Assembly: GCF_030122805.1 (NCBI RefSeq)
Contig: NZ_CP126080.1
Span: 4,159,501-4,223,500 of the forward strand
Source: Mesobacillus sp. AQ2
Lineage (GTDB): Bacteria; Bacillota; Bacilli; Bacillales; Cytobacillaceae
Reading direction: 5' to 3'
Length of the DNA stretch: 64,000 bases
Shown: piece after piece, positions 14,757 through 23,245 of the stretch
Numbering within the stretch: the stretch's first letter is position 1
How the letters are laid out: every line of letters starts with the position of its first letter
Made by a program: the position numbers and the translations under genes
Notes under the pieces: model-generated
What the model saw: only the letters and a program-made list of their open reading frames with translations
What the model was told of the DNA's origin: nothing
Databases searched by the model: none

Positions 14757-16088
14757 ATGGGAAGCTTAAAAGGTAAAGATACACTCACAATCGGTTTAAT
14801 GTTATTTGCATTATTTTTTGGAGCAGGGAATCTGATTTTCCCGCCATTTTTAGGGCAGGAAGCAGGAGCGAACTTCTGGCCGGCCATGCTTGGTTTTGTC
14901 GTGACCGGGGTTGGGCTGCCGTTGTTGACGGTCGTTGTCATTTCAATGGCAAAGGGCGGCGTAAAAGAAATCGGGTCAAGGGTCCATCCTGTTTTTGCAG
15001 TTGTTTTCAGCGTTGCAGTATACTTGTCGATTGGACCGTTTTTCGGGATTCCGCGAAGCGCCAATGTTGCTTTTGAAATGTCCGTCAAGCCATTCCTGGC
15101 AGAGGGCGGTTTGCATACGACTGTCCTATTGCTTTTCACAGTTGCGTTTTTTGCACTTGTTTACTGGGTGACATTGAATCCATCAAAAATGGTTGAGCGG
15201 ATTGGGAGCATTTTAACGCCTGTTTTGCTCGCTGCCATCGTTCTGCTGGTACTCGGCAGCTTTTTCAAACTGGACGGATCATTTGGAGCTGTCTCTGAAA
15301 AATACACCGCTGCACCATTTGCCACAGGTTTCCTTGAAGGGTACCTGACAATGGATACCATTGCGGCGCTGGCATTCGGCATCATTGTCGTAGGAGCTGT
15401 CCAGCAGAAAAAGGCGCTGGAACGCAAACAGATTGTAAGGGAAACATTAAAAGCAGGCGTCATTGCCGGAATTGGCCTGGCTTTTGTCTATGTAACAGTC
15501 GGCCTGATGGGAGCAAAGATGGCTTCGGGAGGTCAATTCGAAAATGGCAGTGAGATTTTAACAGCTTCTGCGAAGTTGATGTTCGGTGTACCGGGCATGC
15601 TGCTGTTAGGATTGATTGTGACTCTTGCCTGCTTTACGACTGCTGTTGGTCTTGTAGCGGCAACCAGCCAATTTTTCAACAAGATGATGCCACAGGTGCC
15701 TTATAAGGTGTTCGCCTTGTCTGTGACATTGGTCAGCTTGCTAATCGCAAACCTTGGCTTAAACCAGATCATTTCGATTTCAGTACCTGTTTTGATCGTT
15801 CTATATCCAATCACGATCGTTCTAGTCATCCTTTCTTTCCTTGACCGCTTTTTCAAAGGAGCGCGAGGGGTCTATGTCGGAGCTGTTTTTGCCGCTGGAA
15901 TGGTCAGTGTCATAGATGGATTGAAAACATTTGGCGTTGAATCAGAAGCACTGATGGCTCTTCTTCAATCGCTTCCTCTTTATGCAGAAGGTCTGGGCTG
16001 GCTTCTGCCTGCTCTGGTCGGCGGCCTGGCTGGATGGATATTGGACAAGCTTCTTCCTTCCAAAGGTTTAAATCCCGCATCTGAGTAA
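14757..16088 (+). CDS. brnQ: Branched-chain amino acid transport carrier BrnQ
   Basis: A 443-residue, roughly 12-helix LIVCS-family symporter that imports leucine, isoleucine and valine. The start is the ATG at 14757 with GGAGGAG upstream; a longer reading frame lacks a ribosome binding site. Family signatures are LFALFFGAGNLIFPPFLG near the N-terminus, SIGPFFGIPRSANVAFE, and the C-terminal NLGLNQIISISVPVL. The T-box leader upstream ties its expression to amino acid starvation, probably of isoleucine. Confidence 0.95.
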   Translation: MGSLKGKDTLTIGLMLFALFFGAGNLIFPPFLGQEAGANFWPAMLGFVVTGVGLPLLTVVVISMAKGGVKEIGSRVHPVFAVVFSVAVYLSIGPFFGIPRSANVAFEMSVKPFLAEGGLHTTVLLLFTVAFFALVYWVTLNPSKMVERIGSILTPVLLAAIVLLVLGSFFKLDGSFGAVSEKYTAAPFATGFLEGYLTMDTIAALAFGIIVVGAVQQKKALERKQIVRETLKAGVIAGIGLAFVYVTVGLMGAKMASGGQFENGSEILTASAKLMFGVPGMLLLGLIVTLACFTTAVGLVAATSQFFNKMMPQVPYKVFALSVTLVSLLIANLGLNQIISISVPVLIVLYPITIVLVILSFLDRFFKGARGVYVGAVFAAGMVSVIDGLKTFGVESEALMALLQSLPLYAEGLGWLLPALVGGLAGWILDKLLPSKGLNPASE

Positions 16089-16124
16089 CCTGATGACTGG
16101 CAGGTAAATTGTATATGAAGGCAC

Positions 16125-16163
16125 AAAAGCTGTACAGATTTAACTCTGTACAGCTTTTTTTAC
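16125..16163 (+). terminator. Terminator of brnQ
   Basis: Perfect 14-bp stem, AAAAGCTGTACAGA (16125-16138) with TCTGTACAGCTTTT (16145-16158), followed by further T residues. Confidence 0.92.
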
Positions 16164-16369
16164 GGCTTAGAATCGACTTTCTTCCTGACCGCAATATTCC
16201 CATGTTGATCCCGTCATGAATCTTCCCATCTCTATGAACTGCCTGCCTCATCCTGCCTTCGAACTGAATTGATTTTAGCAATGAAAATCCTGCTGCAAGT
16301 TTAGCCAGAGTGTATAAAGGTATAATCCAAACAAACCCTAACACTGTTAAGAATATGGAGGAGGCTGCT

Positions 16370-17002
16370 ATGACACTGAAAATCAAAATTTATTCAGACT
16401 ATGTTTGACCATTCTGTTTTTTGGCGGAGTTTCCGCTGAAGGAAGCCATCGATGGGAAGGATGTCGAACTGGAATGGATGCCTTTTGAATTAAGGCCCTA
16501 TCCCAACAAAACGTTAAAGCCTGAGGAACATTACCTGCAAAGCACCTGGAAGCAATCTGTTTATCCTATGGCTGAGCGGATGGGGGTGGAGATTGTCCTT
16601 CCCGATGTATCTCCCCAGCCGTACACACACCTTGCATTTGAGGGATATCAGTATGCGAAGGAGCATGGAAAAGGAAATGAGTATAATGACCATATGCTCA
16701 GGGCATTTTTCCAGAGGGGGTTAGATATTGGGAACCTTAAGGTTTTGACAATGCTTGCCGGTGAAGTTGGTCTCGATCAAGATGAATATCGTCACGCGCT
16801 CGAAACCCGTAAGTATAAAGAGGCTCATCAACAAGCACTGGATCATGCTTATAACGAGGTGGACATCACTGCTGTTCCGACGTTCATCGTTGGAGACAGG
16901 GTCGTTCCGGGGATGAGGTCGAAAGAAGCACTGGAACAAATTATCCTCTCAGAAATGGACGACCCCAATGAAGGAATGTCCTGTGGAGTGGATAGGTGTT
17001 AA
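16370..17002 (+). CDS. DsbA/FrnE-family oxidoreductase with in-frame TGA at the active-site Cys; candidate selenoprotein
   Basis: Read from the ATG at 16370 (GGAGGAGG upstream) the frame encodes MTLKIKIYSDYV, then TGA (16406-16408), then PFCFLAEFPLKEAIDG and 180 more residues to a normal stop at 17002: 210 residues with the TGA counted. B. subtilis YwbO/FrnE-like proteins have SDYVCPFC at this place, so the TGA replaces the first, nucleophilic Cys of the CPFC redox motif. Everything after the TGA is intact: the cis-Pro loop DITAVPTFIVGDRVVPG, the EWMPFELRPYP segment and the C-terminal SCGVDRC. A SECIS-like hairpin follows. The alternative start TTG at 16421 has no ribosome binding site and would lose the active site. 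It is either a UxxC selenoprotein, a recent nonsense mutation or a sequencing error. Confidence 0.8.
16409..16443 (+). promoter_or_regulatory. Bacterial SECIS-like hairpin after the TGA codon
   Basis: GGCGGA (16423-16428) pairs with TCCGCT (16432-16437) around a GTT loop. The stem is extended by TTTTTT (16417-16422) with GAAGGA (16438-16443), using A-U and G-U pairs. The apical loop begins 20 bases after the TGA and its first base is G. Both values are as expected for bacterial selenocysteine insertion elements (short stem-loop, G near the start of the loop, spacing of roughly 16-37 bases). The pairing is visible; the recoding role is inferred. Confidence 0.55.
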
Positions 17003-17006
17003 TGCA

Positions 17007-17036
17007 AAAAGAGGCAGCTGATCGGCTGCCTCTTTT
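17007..17036. terminator. Bidirectional terminator between the DsbA-like and MMPL genes
   Basis: Perfect 12-bp stem, AAAAGAGGCAGC (17007-17018) with GCTGCCTCTTTT (17025-17036), between two convergent stops. Confidence 0.9.
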
Positions 17037-17039
17037 CCA

Positions 17040-20000
17040 TTATGCTCTTTTAAACGGCCACCAGTTTGCTTCGCCAAAGTTCTTCACAAGAACCGGGATG
17101 AACAGCGGCAGCATGATGAACGCGTACAGGAATAATCCCGCAAGGAGGATTGATGCGATTTGCAGCAACGACATCATTCCCGAAGGCATCATCGCGGCGA
17201 AAGTTCCGCCGAGAATGACGGCTGCCGAGATGATGACCGTTCCCATCTTTTTCATCGAAAGCAGCATTGCCTCTGAGATGGACAAATCCTTATATTCATT
17301 GAAACGGTCCATCAGGAAGATACTGTAGTCGACACCAAGGGCAACTAGGATGACAAAGGCGAAAAACGGAACCGCCCAGCTGATGCCTGAGTATCCGAGA
17401 ATATCGACATAGATCACTTCATTGATCGCCATTGAAGTATAATACGTTAATATCAATGAGCCTATAATGTAAATCGGCATGATGATGGAGCGGAACAGGA
17501 ATACAAGGATGATACCGATGCCTAGCAGCATCAAAATCACTGTGCGGGTATAATCCTGGCCAGACATCGTGTCGAGATCCGCATTCGTGCTTGTGATCCC
17601 GCCGACGGCTACATCTGCATTTTCAAGCTTCGTCCCTTTCGTTGCGTGCTCAACGGCTTCCTTAAGTTCAGGAATCTGTGCCATCGCTTTGTTTGAGTAA
17701 GGATTTGCTTCAAAAATGACATCCATCGTCATGACTTTTCGGTCTTTTGAAAAATAGACATCAAATACCTGGGCGAAATCCTCACTTTCCAGCACATCCT
17801 CAGGCAGGTAAAAACCATTGGAATCAGATTTGGCCAGGCCGTTCAGGTATTCCTGAGCGGAACCAAGTCCTTCAGAAACCTGATCCAGCCCATCCGTGCT
17901 CTGGCTTAGTCCGTCCGTGAGCTGACCTAACTGAGTCCCCAATCCGCCAAAACCAGCCAGAAGCTGCTGTTGGCCCGCATTGATTCCAGTCAAGCCATTT
18001 GTCAGCTTAGGGAAATTATCGACGATTTTCCCCTGTCCGTCAGCAAGCTGATTCAATCCTGTCTGCTGCTGTTCGATACCGTCGATCAGCTGTTGGAGTC
18101 CCGGGCCGAAATTTGCTTGTTGTGCCAAGGCTCCGGCAAAGGCTTCATTTGCTTTTGCCATGCCGCCTGTAAGCTGCGGAAGTACCTCATTAAGTTGATC
18201 CAGACCTGCTGAAGCTTTTGCCAGTTCAGTCTGCATGTATTGCAGCTGTCCTTTAATTTGCTGATAGTTTTGGTCTGCTTTCAATGTCTGGTCTCTATTT
18301 TCCAAATAGCCGAATAGCTGGCCGTTTGCTTGTGATATGCCGCCAGACAGTTTTGAAATTCCGCCCCCGGCCTCTGTATATCCCGCCTCAAGCTGTGCCA
18401 GGCCAGCCTGCATCTCCACATACTTGGATTGCAGCTGTTTATAGCCGGCGAGCAATTCTTCAGCCCCGGACTTTGCTTCTGTTAATCCTGCCTGAATCTG
18501 ATCAGACCCCGCAGAACCCTTGCGAATGCCATCCTCAATTTTGCCAAGGTTGGTCTGGATTTCGCCAAGACCTGACTTAATTGCAGTTGTTCCATTGATC
18601 AATTCATTTATGCCGTCAGCTGCCCCTTCCAATTCGGGTGCTGACTTTGACAATTCAGTTTCAGCCTCATTGAGGCCATCGCTGATTTTATCCAGTCCTT
18701 CCTTTCCTTCACCCAGTCCTGAACCAAGTGTTTCGGCCTGTTTGGAGACGAAGAAGTCTTCGATTGGCTCTCCTGTTGGCCTTGTGACCGAACGAACTGT
18801 ATCGACCATGTCAACTTTTTTCAGCTCGGTGCTGATTTTTTCAGCGAGTTCAATGTATTCAGCCGAGTCCATTCTTTCATCATTTTTCAAGATGATTTGT
18901 GTCGGCATCGATTCGCCTGGGCCGAAGCTGCCTGCGATTGCATTAAACGCTTTAATTGAGTTTACATCTCCGCTGATTTCATCCAGCGAGTTGTAACTCA
19001 GCTCCCCATCATAGGCCACCAGAAACGGCACACATACAGCAGCGACAATCAGCAGGCTCAGGAATGGGCGTGCCAGTGAGAATCTTCCGACAGTGCCCCA
19101 TAACTTGCTTTCACCATGCTCTGCGCTCTGCTTTGAAGGCCAGAATATCTTTTGGCCTAATAACGCCATGAAAAACGGGACAATAGTGAATAATCCGACC
19201 AAAAGCATGGCGACTCCGATTGCTACGGCAGCCGCGGACTGATATAAAATGAATTGTGAGAAGCCAATGGCGGCAAAGCCGATCATAACTGCTATCCCGC
19301 TAAAAAATACTGTGCGCCCTGCATTTTTATAGGTAGCGACAATCGCAGCAGGGACACTTTCATGATGCGTGAGCTCTTCCTTAAAACGGCTGAGCAGCAA
19401 AATACAGTAATCCGTTCCAATCCCGAACAATACGGCAACAAGGAAAATCTGCGTATAGTTTGAGAGTGGAAAATCAAATTGGTCAACTAACACCGATACA
19501 ATCGATTGTGAAACCAGGTATGCCATCCCGACTGTCAGCAATGGAATGACCGGAGCGATGACGGACCTGAATACAAGGAGAAGGACGACAAGAATAAAGA
19601 CGACCGTAATTCCTTCCGTCTTTTTCAATCCTTCTTCCGAACTGGTCATTAAATCTTCGTTGATCAGCCACTGGCTCGTATAGTAGTGGTCGACGTCAAC
19701 ATCCTCAATCGTGTCATAGAGCAGCTTCCTTACTTCAGCCGGTTCGCGGTCATTCCAGCTGACCGTTACCGAGGACAGGATTGACTTTCCATCTTCAGAG
19801 ACAAGCTGTTCTTTCATGCTTTCCTCATTGAAGTGTGTCAGGATATCCGTGATCCCGATTTCCTCGCGATTCTTTTCAAGTTCACGGATTGCGTTTTCCG
19901 CTTCCTTGATTTCTGCAGCTGTCAATTTTTTCTCGCTGTGGAAGACAAGTGCGACCTGAGTCTCATCGCCTCCGCCCTCCTGCTCCCTGACCTCATCCAT

Positions 20001-20159
20001 AATTTTGCCAGCCAGTGTCGAGGAGTATTCGTCAGGCACGGTGATTTGCCCTTTTTCCCGGACAAGTTCTGCCATATTCGGTGCAGCCATGAACAGACCT
20101 GCAGCCACCAGAATCCATGCAATAATGACTAACCATTTCTGCTTGATAATGAAGTTCAC
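17040..20159 (-). CDS. MMPL-family RND transporter with long extracytoplasmic heptad region
   Basis: A 1039-residue membrane exporter of the MMPL/RND type. Two homologous membrane halves each contain the family motif, FGIGTDYCILLLSRF (about residue 245) and ALGVDYSIFLMDRF (about residue 957). Between them lies a very long extracytoplasmic stretch (about residues 480-790) of Gly/Leu/Asp-rich heptads such as GLNQLADGQGKIVDN and LTDGLSQSTDGLDQVSEGL, the coiled or stalk region also seen in YhgE/Pip proteins. It starts with GTG one base after the marR stop, so it is coupled to marR. B. subtilis YdgH/YdfJ-like proteins have this layout. Substrates are likely lipids, surfactants or drugs, not determinable here. 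Confidence 0.9.
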   Translation of the reverse strand: MNFIIKQKWLVIIAWILVAAGLFMAAPNMAELVREKGQITVPDEYSSTLAGKIMDEVREQEGGGDETQVALVFHSEKKLTAAEIKEAENAIRELEKNREEIGITDILTHFNEESMKEQLVSEDGKSILSSVTVSWNDREPAEVRKLLYDTIEDVDVDHYYTSQWLINEDLMTSSEEGLKKTEGITVVFILVVLLLVFRSVIAPVIPLLTVGMAYLVSQSIVSVLVDQFDFPLSNYTQIFLVAVLFGIGTDYCILLLSRFKEELTHHESVPAAIVATYKNAGRTVFFSGIAVMIGFAAIGFSQFILYQSAAAVAIGVAMLLVGLFTIVPFFMALLGQKIFWPSKQSAEHGESKLWGTVGRFSLARPFLSLLIVAAVCVPFLVAYDGELSYNSLDEISGDVNSIKAFNAIAGSFGPGESMPTQIILKNDERMDSAEYIELAEKISTELKKVDMVDTVRSVTRPTGEPIEDFFVSKQAETLGSGLGEGKEGLDKISDGLNEAETELSKSAPELEGAADGINELINGTTAIKSGLGEIQTNLGKIEDGIRKGSAGSDQIQAGLTEAKSGAEELLAGYKQLQSKYVEMQAGLAQLEAGYTEAGGGISKLSGGISQANGQLFGYLENRDQTLKADQNYQQIKGQLQYMQTELAKASAGLDQLNEVLPQLTGGMAKANEAFAGALAQQANFGPGLQQLIDGIEQQQTGLNQLADGQGKIVDNFPKLTNGLTGINAGQQQLLAGFGGLGTQLGQLTDGLSQSTDGLDQVSEGLGSAQEYLNGLAKSDSNGFYLPEDVLESEDFAQVFDVYFSKDRKVMTMDVIFEANPYSNKAMAQIPELKEAVEHATKGTKLENADVAVGGITSTNADLDTMSGQDYTRTVILMLLGIGIILVFLFRSIIMPIYIIGSLILTYYTSMAINEVIYVDILGYSGISWAVPFFAFVILVALGVDYSIFLMDRFNEYKDLSISEAMLLSMKKMGTVIISAAVILGGTFAAMMPSGMMSLLQIASILLAGLFLYAFIMLPLFIPVLVKNFGEANWWPFKRA

Positions 20160-20160
20160 T

Positions 20161-20616
20161 TTATTCCACCCTGCTCTTTCTTTCTATTAAAATTTCATTT
20201 AGTTTGTCGTACGTCTTAAGGAACTGGATGATTTCATCCTGATCGAACTTGGTAATAATCGATTCCACCAGGGCCTGGATCCGCTCCTCCGTTTTTTGGA
20301 ACAGTTCATTTCCCTTGTCAGTCAAAGTCAGATAGACCAATCGACGGTCATTTTCATCCCTTGTTCTTAGGATAAGCCCCTTTTCCCACAAACGCGTGAT
20401 GATGGCGGTGATCGCACTTTTTTTGACATCGAAAACTTCAGCCAGCTCCGATGATGTACATGAACCCACTTTGTTGATGTAGCGCAATGTATAGTGCTGA
20501 TCGTTCGTCAGGTCCGAACCGATTTCTTCCTTGACCATCCCCTCGGCAATCTTGTTCACCGAAAAGGAAACATGGATATAGTGATCCACTAAATCCTTGA
20601 CAGATTTATCATACAT
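20161..20616 (-). CDS. MarR-family transcriptional repressor of the MMPL exporter
   Basis: A 151-residue winged-helix regulator. The DNA-binding core is SCTSSELAEVFDVKKSAITA followed by the wing LRTRDENDRRLVYLTLTDKG. I chose the ATG at 20616 (MYDKSVKDLVDHY) with GAGGTG upstream; ten further upstream residues are possible. It is the first gene of a two-gene operon with the MMPL exporter, and an 11-bp-arm palindrome lies 40 bases upstream. Autorepression with release by an exported compound is the usual logic for such pairs. Confidence 0.9.
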   Translation of the reverse strand: MYDKSVKDLVDHYIHVSFSVNKIAEGMVKEEIGSDLTNDQHYTLRYINKVGSCTSSELAEVFDVKKSAITAIITRLWEKGLILRTRDENDRRLVYLTLTDKGNELFQKTEERIQALVESIITKFDQDEIIQFLKTYDKLNEILIERKSRVE

Positions 20617-20655
20617 ATTTATGTAGACACCTCGCCTTAAAGTCATTCTATAATT

Positions 20656-20680
20656 TAATAGTTAAACTGTTTAACTATTA
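20656..20680. promoter_or_regulatory. Palindromic MarR operator
   Basis: TAATAGTTAAA (20656-20666) and TTTAACTATTA (20670-20680) are perfect inverted copies around CTG, directly upstream of the marR-MMPL operon. A further partial half site, AGCTATTTAACTTTAA, follows. Size and symmetry fit a MarR dimer. Confidence 0.75.
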
Positions 20681-20724
20681 AGCTATTTAACTTTAATCCC
20701 ATTTCATTTTGCTGTCAAGAACAA

Positions 20725-20960
20725 AAAGCGCAAGCGCCTTGGTCAGCCCCGACAAGCGCTGGAGGGCCTGACAGTGAAGTCGTTCTTTGACTTCATTGGC
20801 AGGACCGAAATCGAAAAGTATAGCCGACTGCCCAGAAACGCAGAAACTGGAGACTCCGACAAAGAAGCGCTTTTTGCTTCTGCCGGCGGAGTTGAAGTTT
20901 CGGAGTTTCTAGGAGGCGACACTAGACAAGCGTCTCGAGGGGCTAGGCGCTGGAGCTGGA
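20725..20960. repeat. Dispersed intergenic repeat with GCGCAAGCGCC / GGCGCTGGAGC ends
   Basis: About 235 bp, more GC-rich than its flanks. It begins AAAAAGCGCAAGCGCCTTGG, ends GGGGCTAGGCGCTGGAGCTGG, and has internal hairpins (GAAGTCGTTCTTTGACTTC and AGAAGCGCTTTTTGCTTCT). I recognise this kind of sequence as a family dispersed between genes in many Bacillaceae. A short relic, AAAAGCGCAAGGCTGGAGGG, occurs at 34948-34965. The small frames inside it are not genes. Confidence 0.7.
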
Positions 20961-21032
20961 TTATTCTCAAAGTGAATTTTATACTTTCTTATCTCACAAA
21001 AAAATGACTGCCAAAATAAAATTGGCAGAACA

Positions 21033-21461
21033 TCAAAATGTATTATAGATGTTTTCACACTCTTCTCCTGTAGGCTCATAGAAACAGTGCAGCTTAAAAC
21101 GGCCGGCGAGCGGCTGGTTGTACCAGGTAGAAGGACAATCGCCCGGCGGCCGGAAATACCAGAGTGCGAATTTGGACGGCCATAGACGTTCGCCTTTCAC
21201 AGCCCGTCTCGCAAGCCTCTTTTCCACTTCCCTGGCTCTCTGGTAAAAATAGCCCTTCTGGACAGCTTCAAATGCGTGTTCCTGATAAATCATCTGCGGA
21301 ATCGTCCTTAATCCGATAAAGTCAGAACAATTACCCCGGATTCGGTTGATTCCTACGTTTCCGATCATCAGCATTCCCTGCTGGCCTTCCCCCTCACCCT
21401 CTGCCCTCAGAAGTCTCGCCAACAAACTGATATCCGCCTCTGTATGCTTCACAACTGCCAT
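21033..21461 (-). CDS. cwlJ: Cell wall hydrolase CwlJ, spore cortex lytic enzyme
   Basis: A 142-residue SleB/CwlJ-type hydrolase that degrades spore cortex muramic-lactam peptidoglycan during germination. It has the catalytic-domain start DISLLARLLRAEGEGEGQQG (Glu in the RAEG motif is the proposed catalytic residue), then MLMIGNVGINRI and ALWYFRPPGDCPSTWYNQP. No signal peptide or spore peptidoglycan-binding domain is present, as expected for CwlJ rather than SleB. CwlJ normally needs GerQ, but the next gene upstream is a different Gly/Phe-rich protein. Confidence 0.92.
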   Translation of the reverse strand: MAVVKHTEADISLLARLLRAEGEGEGQQGMLMIGNVGINRIRGNCSDFIGLRTIPQMIYQEHAFEAVQKGYFYQRAREVEKRLARRAVKGERLWPSKFALWYFRPPGDCPSTWYNQPLAGRFKLHCFYEPTGEECENIYNTF

Positions 21462-21537
21462 GGCAAAACCTCCGCTGTTTAATATTACATCTTATTTTCG
21501 GAAGGCTTGTGCTATCACATAATATTGTTTATCTCTG

Positions 21538-21834
21538 TCACCAAAAATATGGAGCATAGTATGGGTATGGCGCATAATATGGGTAACCAAATCCATATCC
21601 ATACCCATAGAACGGACTGAACAGTGCTGCACCAAGCAATCCAGTGGCTAACCCTCCTAAAAATGGACCCCCGAAAAATGGTCCTCCCCAAAACGGTCTT
21701 CCGAAAAATGGCCTCCCAAAAAATGGCCTTCCGAAGCCAAACGGCCTGCCAAAGCCAAATCGGCCAAACCTTAGGTCATTTTGATTGAATGGCACCTGGC
21801 TGATTACACTTGAATACTGATTAGAAGCATCCAT
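21538..21834 (-). CDS. Gly/Phe/Tyr/Arg-rich coat-like protein
   Basis: A 98-residue protein. Its middle consists of near-tandem repeats of the type FGRPFFGRPFFGRPFWGG, followed by a hydrophobic segment GGLATGLLGAALFSPF and a Tyr/Pro-rich tail. The ribosome binding site GAGGAGG precedes the ATG. It sits just upstream of cwlJ in the same direction. Low-complexity Gly/aromatic composition and the neighbour suggest a spore coat or germination-associated protein. I recognise no named family. Confidence 0.7.
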   Translation of the reverse strand: MDASNQYSSVISQVPFNQNDLRFGRFGFGRPFGFGRPFFGRPFFGRPFWGGPFFGGPFLGGLATGLLGAALFSPFYGYGYGFGYPYYAPYPYYAPYFW

Positions 21835-22061
21835 TGTATTACCTCCTCTTTATTTCATGAATAGCTAAAATATCCCTTTTCCCAAAAGGTTACTAAAGAT
21901 TATGCAGAAGCACAGAAATTTCCTGGGTATTTATCCATATCCAAAAGAATTTCATAGGTATTTGTCCATTATTCGAGAAGAGCAGCTTCCCGTAATATCA
22001 AAGAACATTTGGGCCAAAGACTGCATATAGTACCTCAAAGACGGAATAAGGATGAAAAGCT

Positions 22062-22331
22062 ATGCCAGTCACGATTAACCTCTTTTATTTCAAAGTTAAC
22101 AGCGTTTCGGGAAATGGATCCATCACCATTGGCTCAGCCATCCATAACAGCCATACAGCAAATGATAAGTCCCAGGGAATGAATTCTTCATTTGGTGATG
22201 CATCACCAACAGAAGCATTGATGGATAATGTCTATATTGATCCGGATTTAAATGATCAAGCTGCGATTGCGACAGCTGACTCCACCTATCAGGGCGTCCC
22301 TCTGGCCCCGGTTGATGAACCCATCATTTAG
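22062..22331 (+). CDS. GerPF/GerPA-like spore germination protein
   Basis: An 89-residue protein starting MPVTINLFYFKVNSVSGNGS, with the GerPF-type pattern of an N-terminal beta strand, then SITIGSAIHNSHTANDKSQG and a Ser/Asp-rich tail. GerP proteins are small coat-associated proteins needed for nutrient access during germination. The ribosome binding site (AAGGATG) is weak. A paralogue follows 95 bases downstream in the same direction. Confidence 0.8.
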   Translation: MPVTINLFYFKVNSVSGNGSITIGSAIHNSHTANDKSQGMNSSFGDASPTEALMDNVYIDPDLNDQAAIATADSTYQGVPLAPVDEPII

Positions 22332-22425
22332 TCTCTTTTTTACTAAAATGGTGGGTTCGTGTAAAAAAAGAATTTCAAAATGCAACATGCTTGTGCAGCA
22401 TTTAGTACTGATAAGGAGGTTTTCG

Positions 22426-22668
22426 ATGCCTTACCAAATTAATATTTTTAATATCAAAGTCAATGGAATCACTCAAAACGGAAACCTGGATGTTGGACCA
22501 ACAGTCCATAATAGCCACACGGCAAACAGCAAGAACTTCGGCGTCAATTTTTCTCTCGGTGATTTCTCACCATCATCTTCTTTACAGAATACCGGGATTT
22601 TTGATCCGGATGTCAGCGATCAGGATCAGATTGCCAACCCTTCTGCTCCGATTGCGAATCAAATTTAA
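22426..22668 (+). CDS. GerPF-like spore germination protein, second copy
   Basis: An 80-residue protein, MPYQINIFNIKVNGITQNGN, with the same pattern as the preceding gene (LDVGPTVHNSHTANSKNFG). The start at 22426 has a strong AAGGAGG; the longer upstream frame is not translated from a recognisable site. The pair probably arose by duplication and is expressed during late sporulation. Confidence 0.85.
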   Translation: MPYQINIFNIKVNGITQNGNLDVGPTVHNSHTANSKNFGVNFSLGDFSPSSSLQNTGIFDPDVSDQDQIANPSAPIANQI

Positions 22669-22692
22669 AACCTTCATTGGGAGGGCCATGAC

Positions 22693-23133
22693 ATGGATAT
22701 GGAGAAAGTGAAAATGTGGCTCGAGCTGACGAATAAATACCAAAAAGATGACTTTTGGCGTGGATTATTCAATCATGGTATCCCGGAGAGAATGGTTCAT
22801 GCTGATGATTTCCCTCTATATGATATTTATAAAAATGATTCCGCCATCTGCCTGATCCTTGAGGTTCCTGGTTTAAGCAGGAGCGATCTCTCAGTGGCTC
22901 TAAGACAGGGAGATACTCTGGTGGTGAAGGGTATTTCAAGAACCTTGTTCCCTGCTGATATGGAGGTGAAAAGGGAAAGATTTTATGGTGAATTCGAGCG
23001 CCTGATCCCGCTTCCCGAACCTACCGAGACAAGGTTCATTCAATCTACCTTCCAAGATGGGATTTTACAGGTGACCTACCCACGGCAGACTGCTGGAACG
23101 GCAGACAGACAGGAAGATAACAGGATCCTCTGA
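22693..23133 (+). CDS. Hsp20/alpha-crystallin-family protein, probably spore associated
   Basis: A 146-residue small heat-shock-like protein. The alpha-crystallin domain spans about residues 40-130: DFPLYDIYKNDSAICLILEVPGL is the start of the fold and DTLVVKGISRT its core strands. The typical A-x-x-x-n-G-v-L motif is seen as STFQDGILQVTYP. The C-terminal I-x-I anchor is not obvious. It follows two GerPF-like genes by 24 bases, so a coat role like B. subtilis CotM/CotP is more likely than a general chaperone. Confidence 0.85.
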   Translation: MDMEKVKMWLELTNKYQKDDFWRGLFNHGIPERMVHADDFPLYDIYKNDSAICLILEVPGLSRSDLSVALRQGDTLVVKGISRTLFPADMEVKRERFYGEFERLIPLPEPTETRFIQSTFQDGILQVTYPRQTAGTADRQEDNRIL

Positions 23134-23245
23134 GGATGATTCACCAAAAATATCCATACTGTCCAGGCGCGTTTTTGATCGTTTTTTGCGGGTAAAGTCT
23201 TAATACCTTTTCCAGGTGCAAACAAAAAACCAAGGAGGGATTAAG

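Noticed and set aside
16421..17002. A 193-residue gene starting with TTG at 16421
   Set aside because: No ribosome binding site, and it would lose the redox centre; the ATG at 16370 reading through TGA is better supported.
20774..21007. Reading frames inside the GC-rich repeat
   Set aside because: They follow the hairpin structure of a dispersed repeat and have no ribosome binding site.
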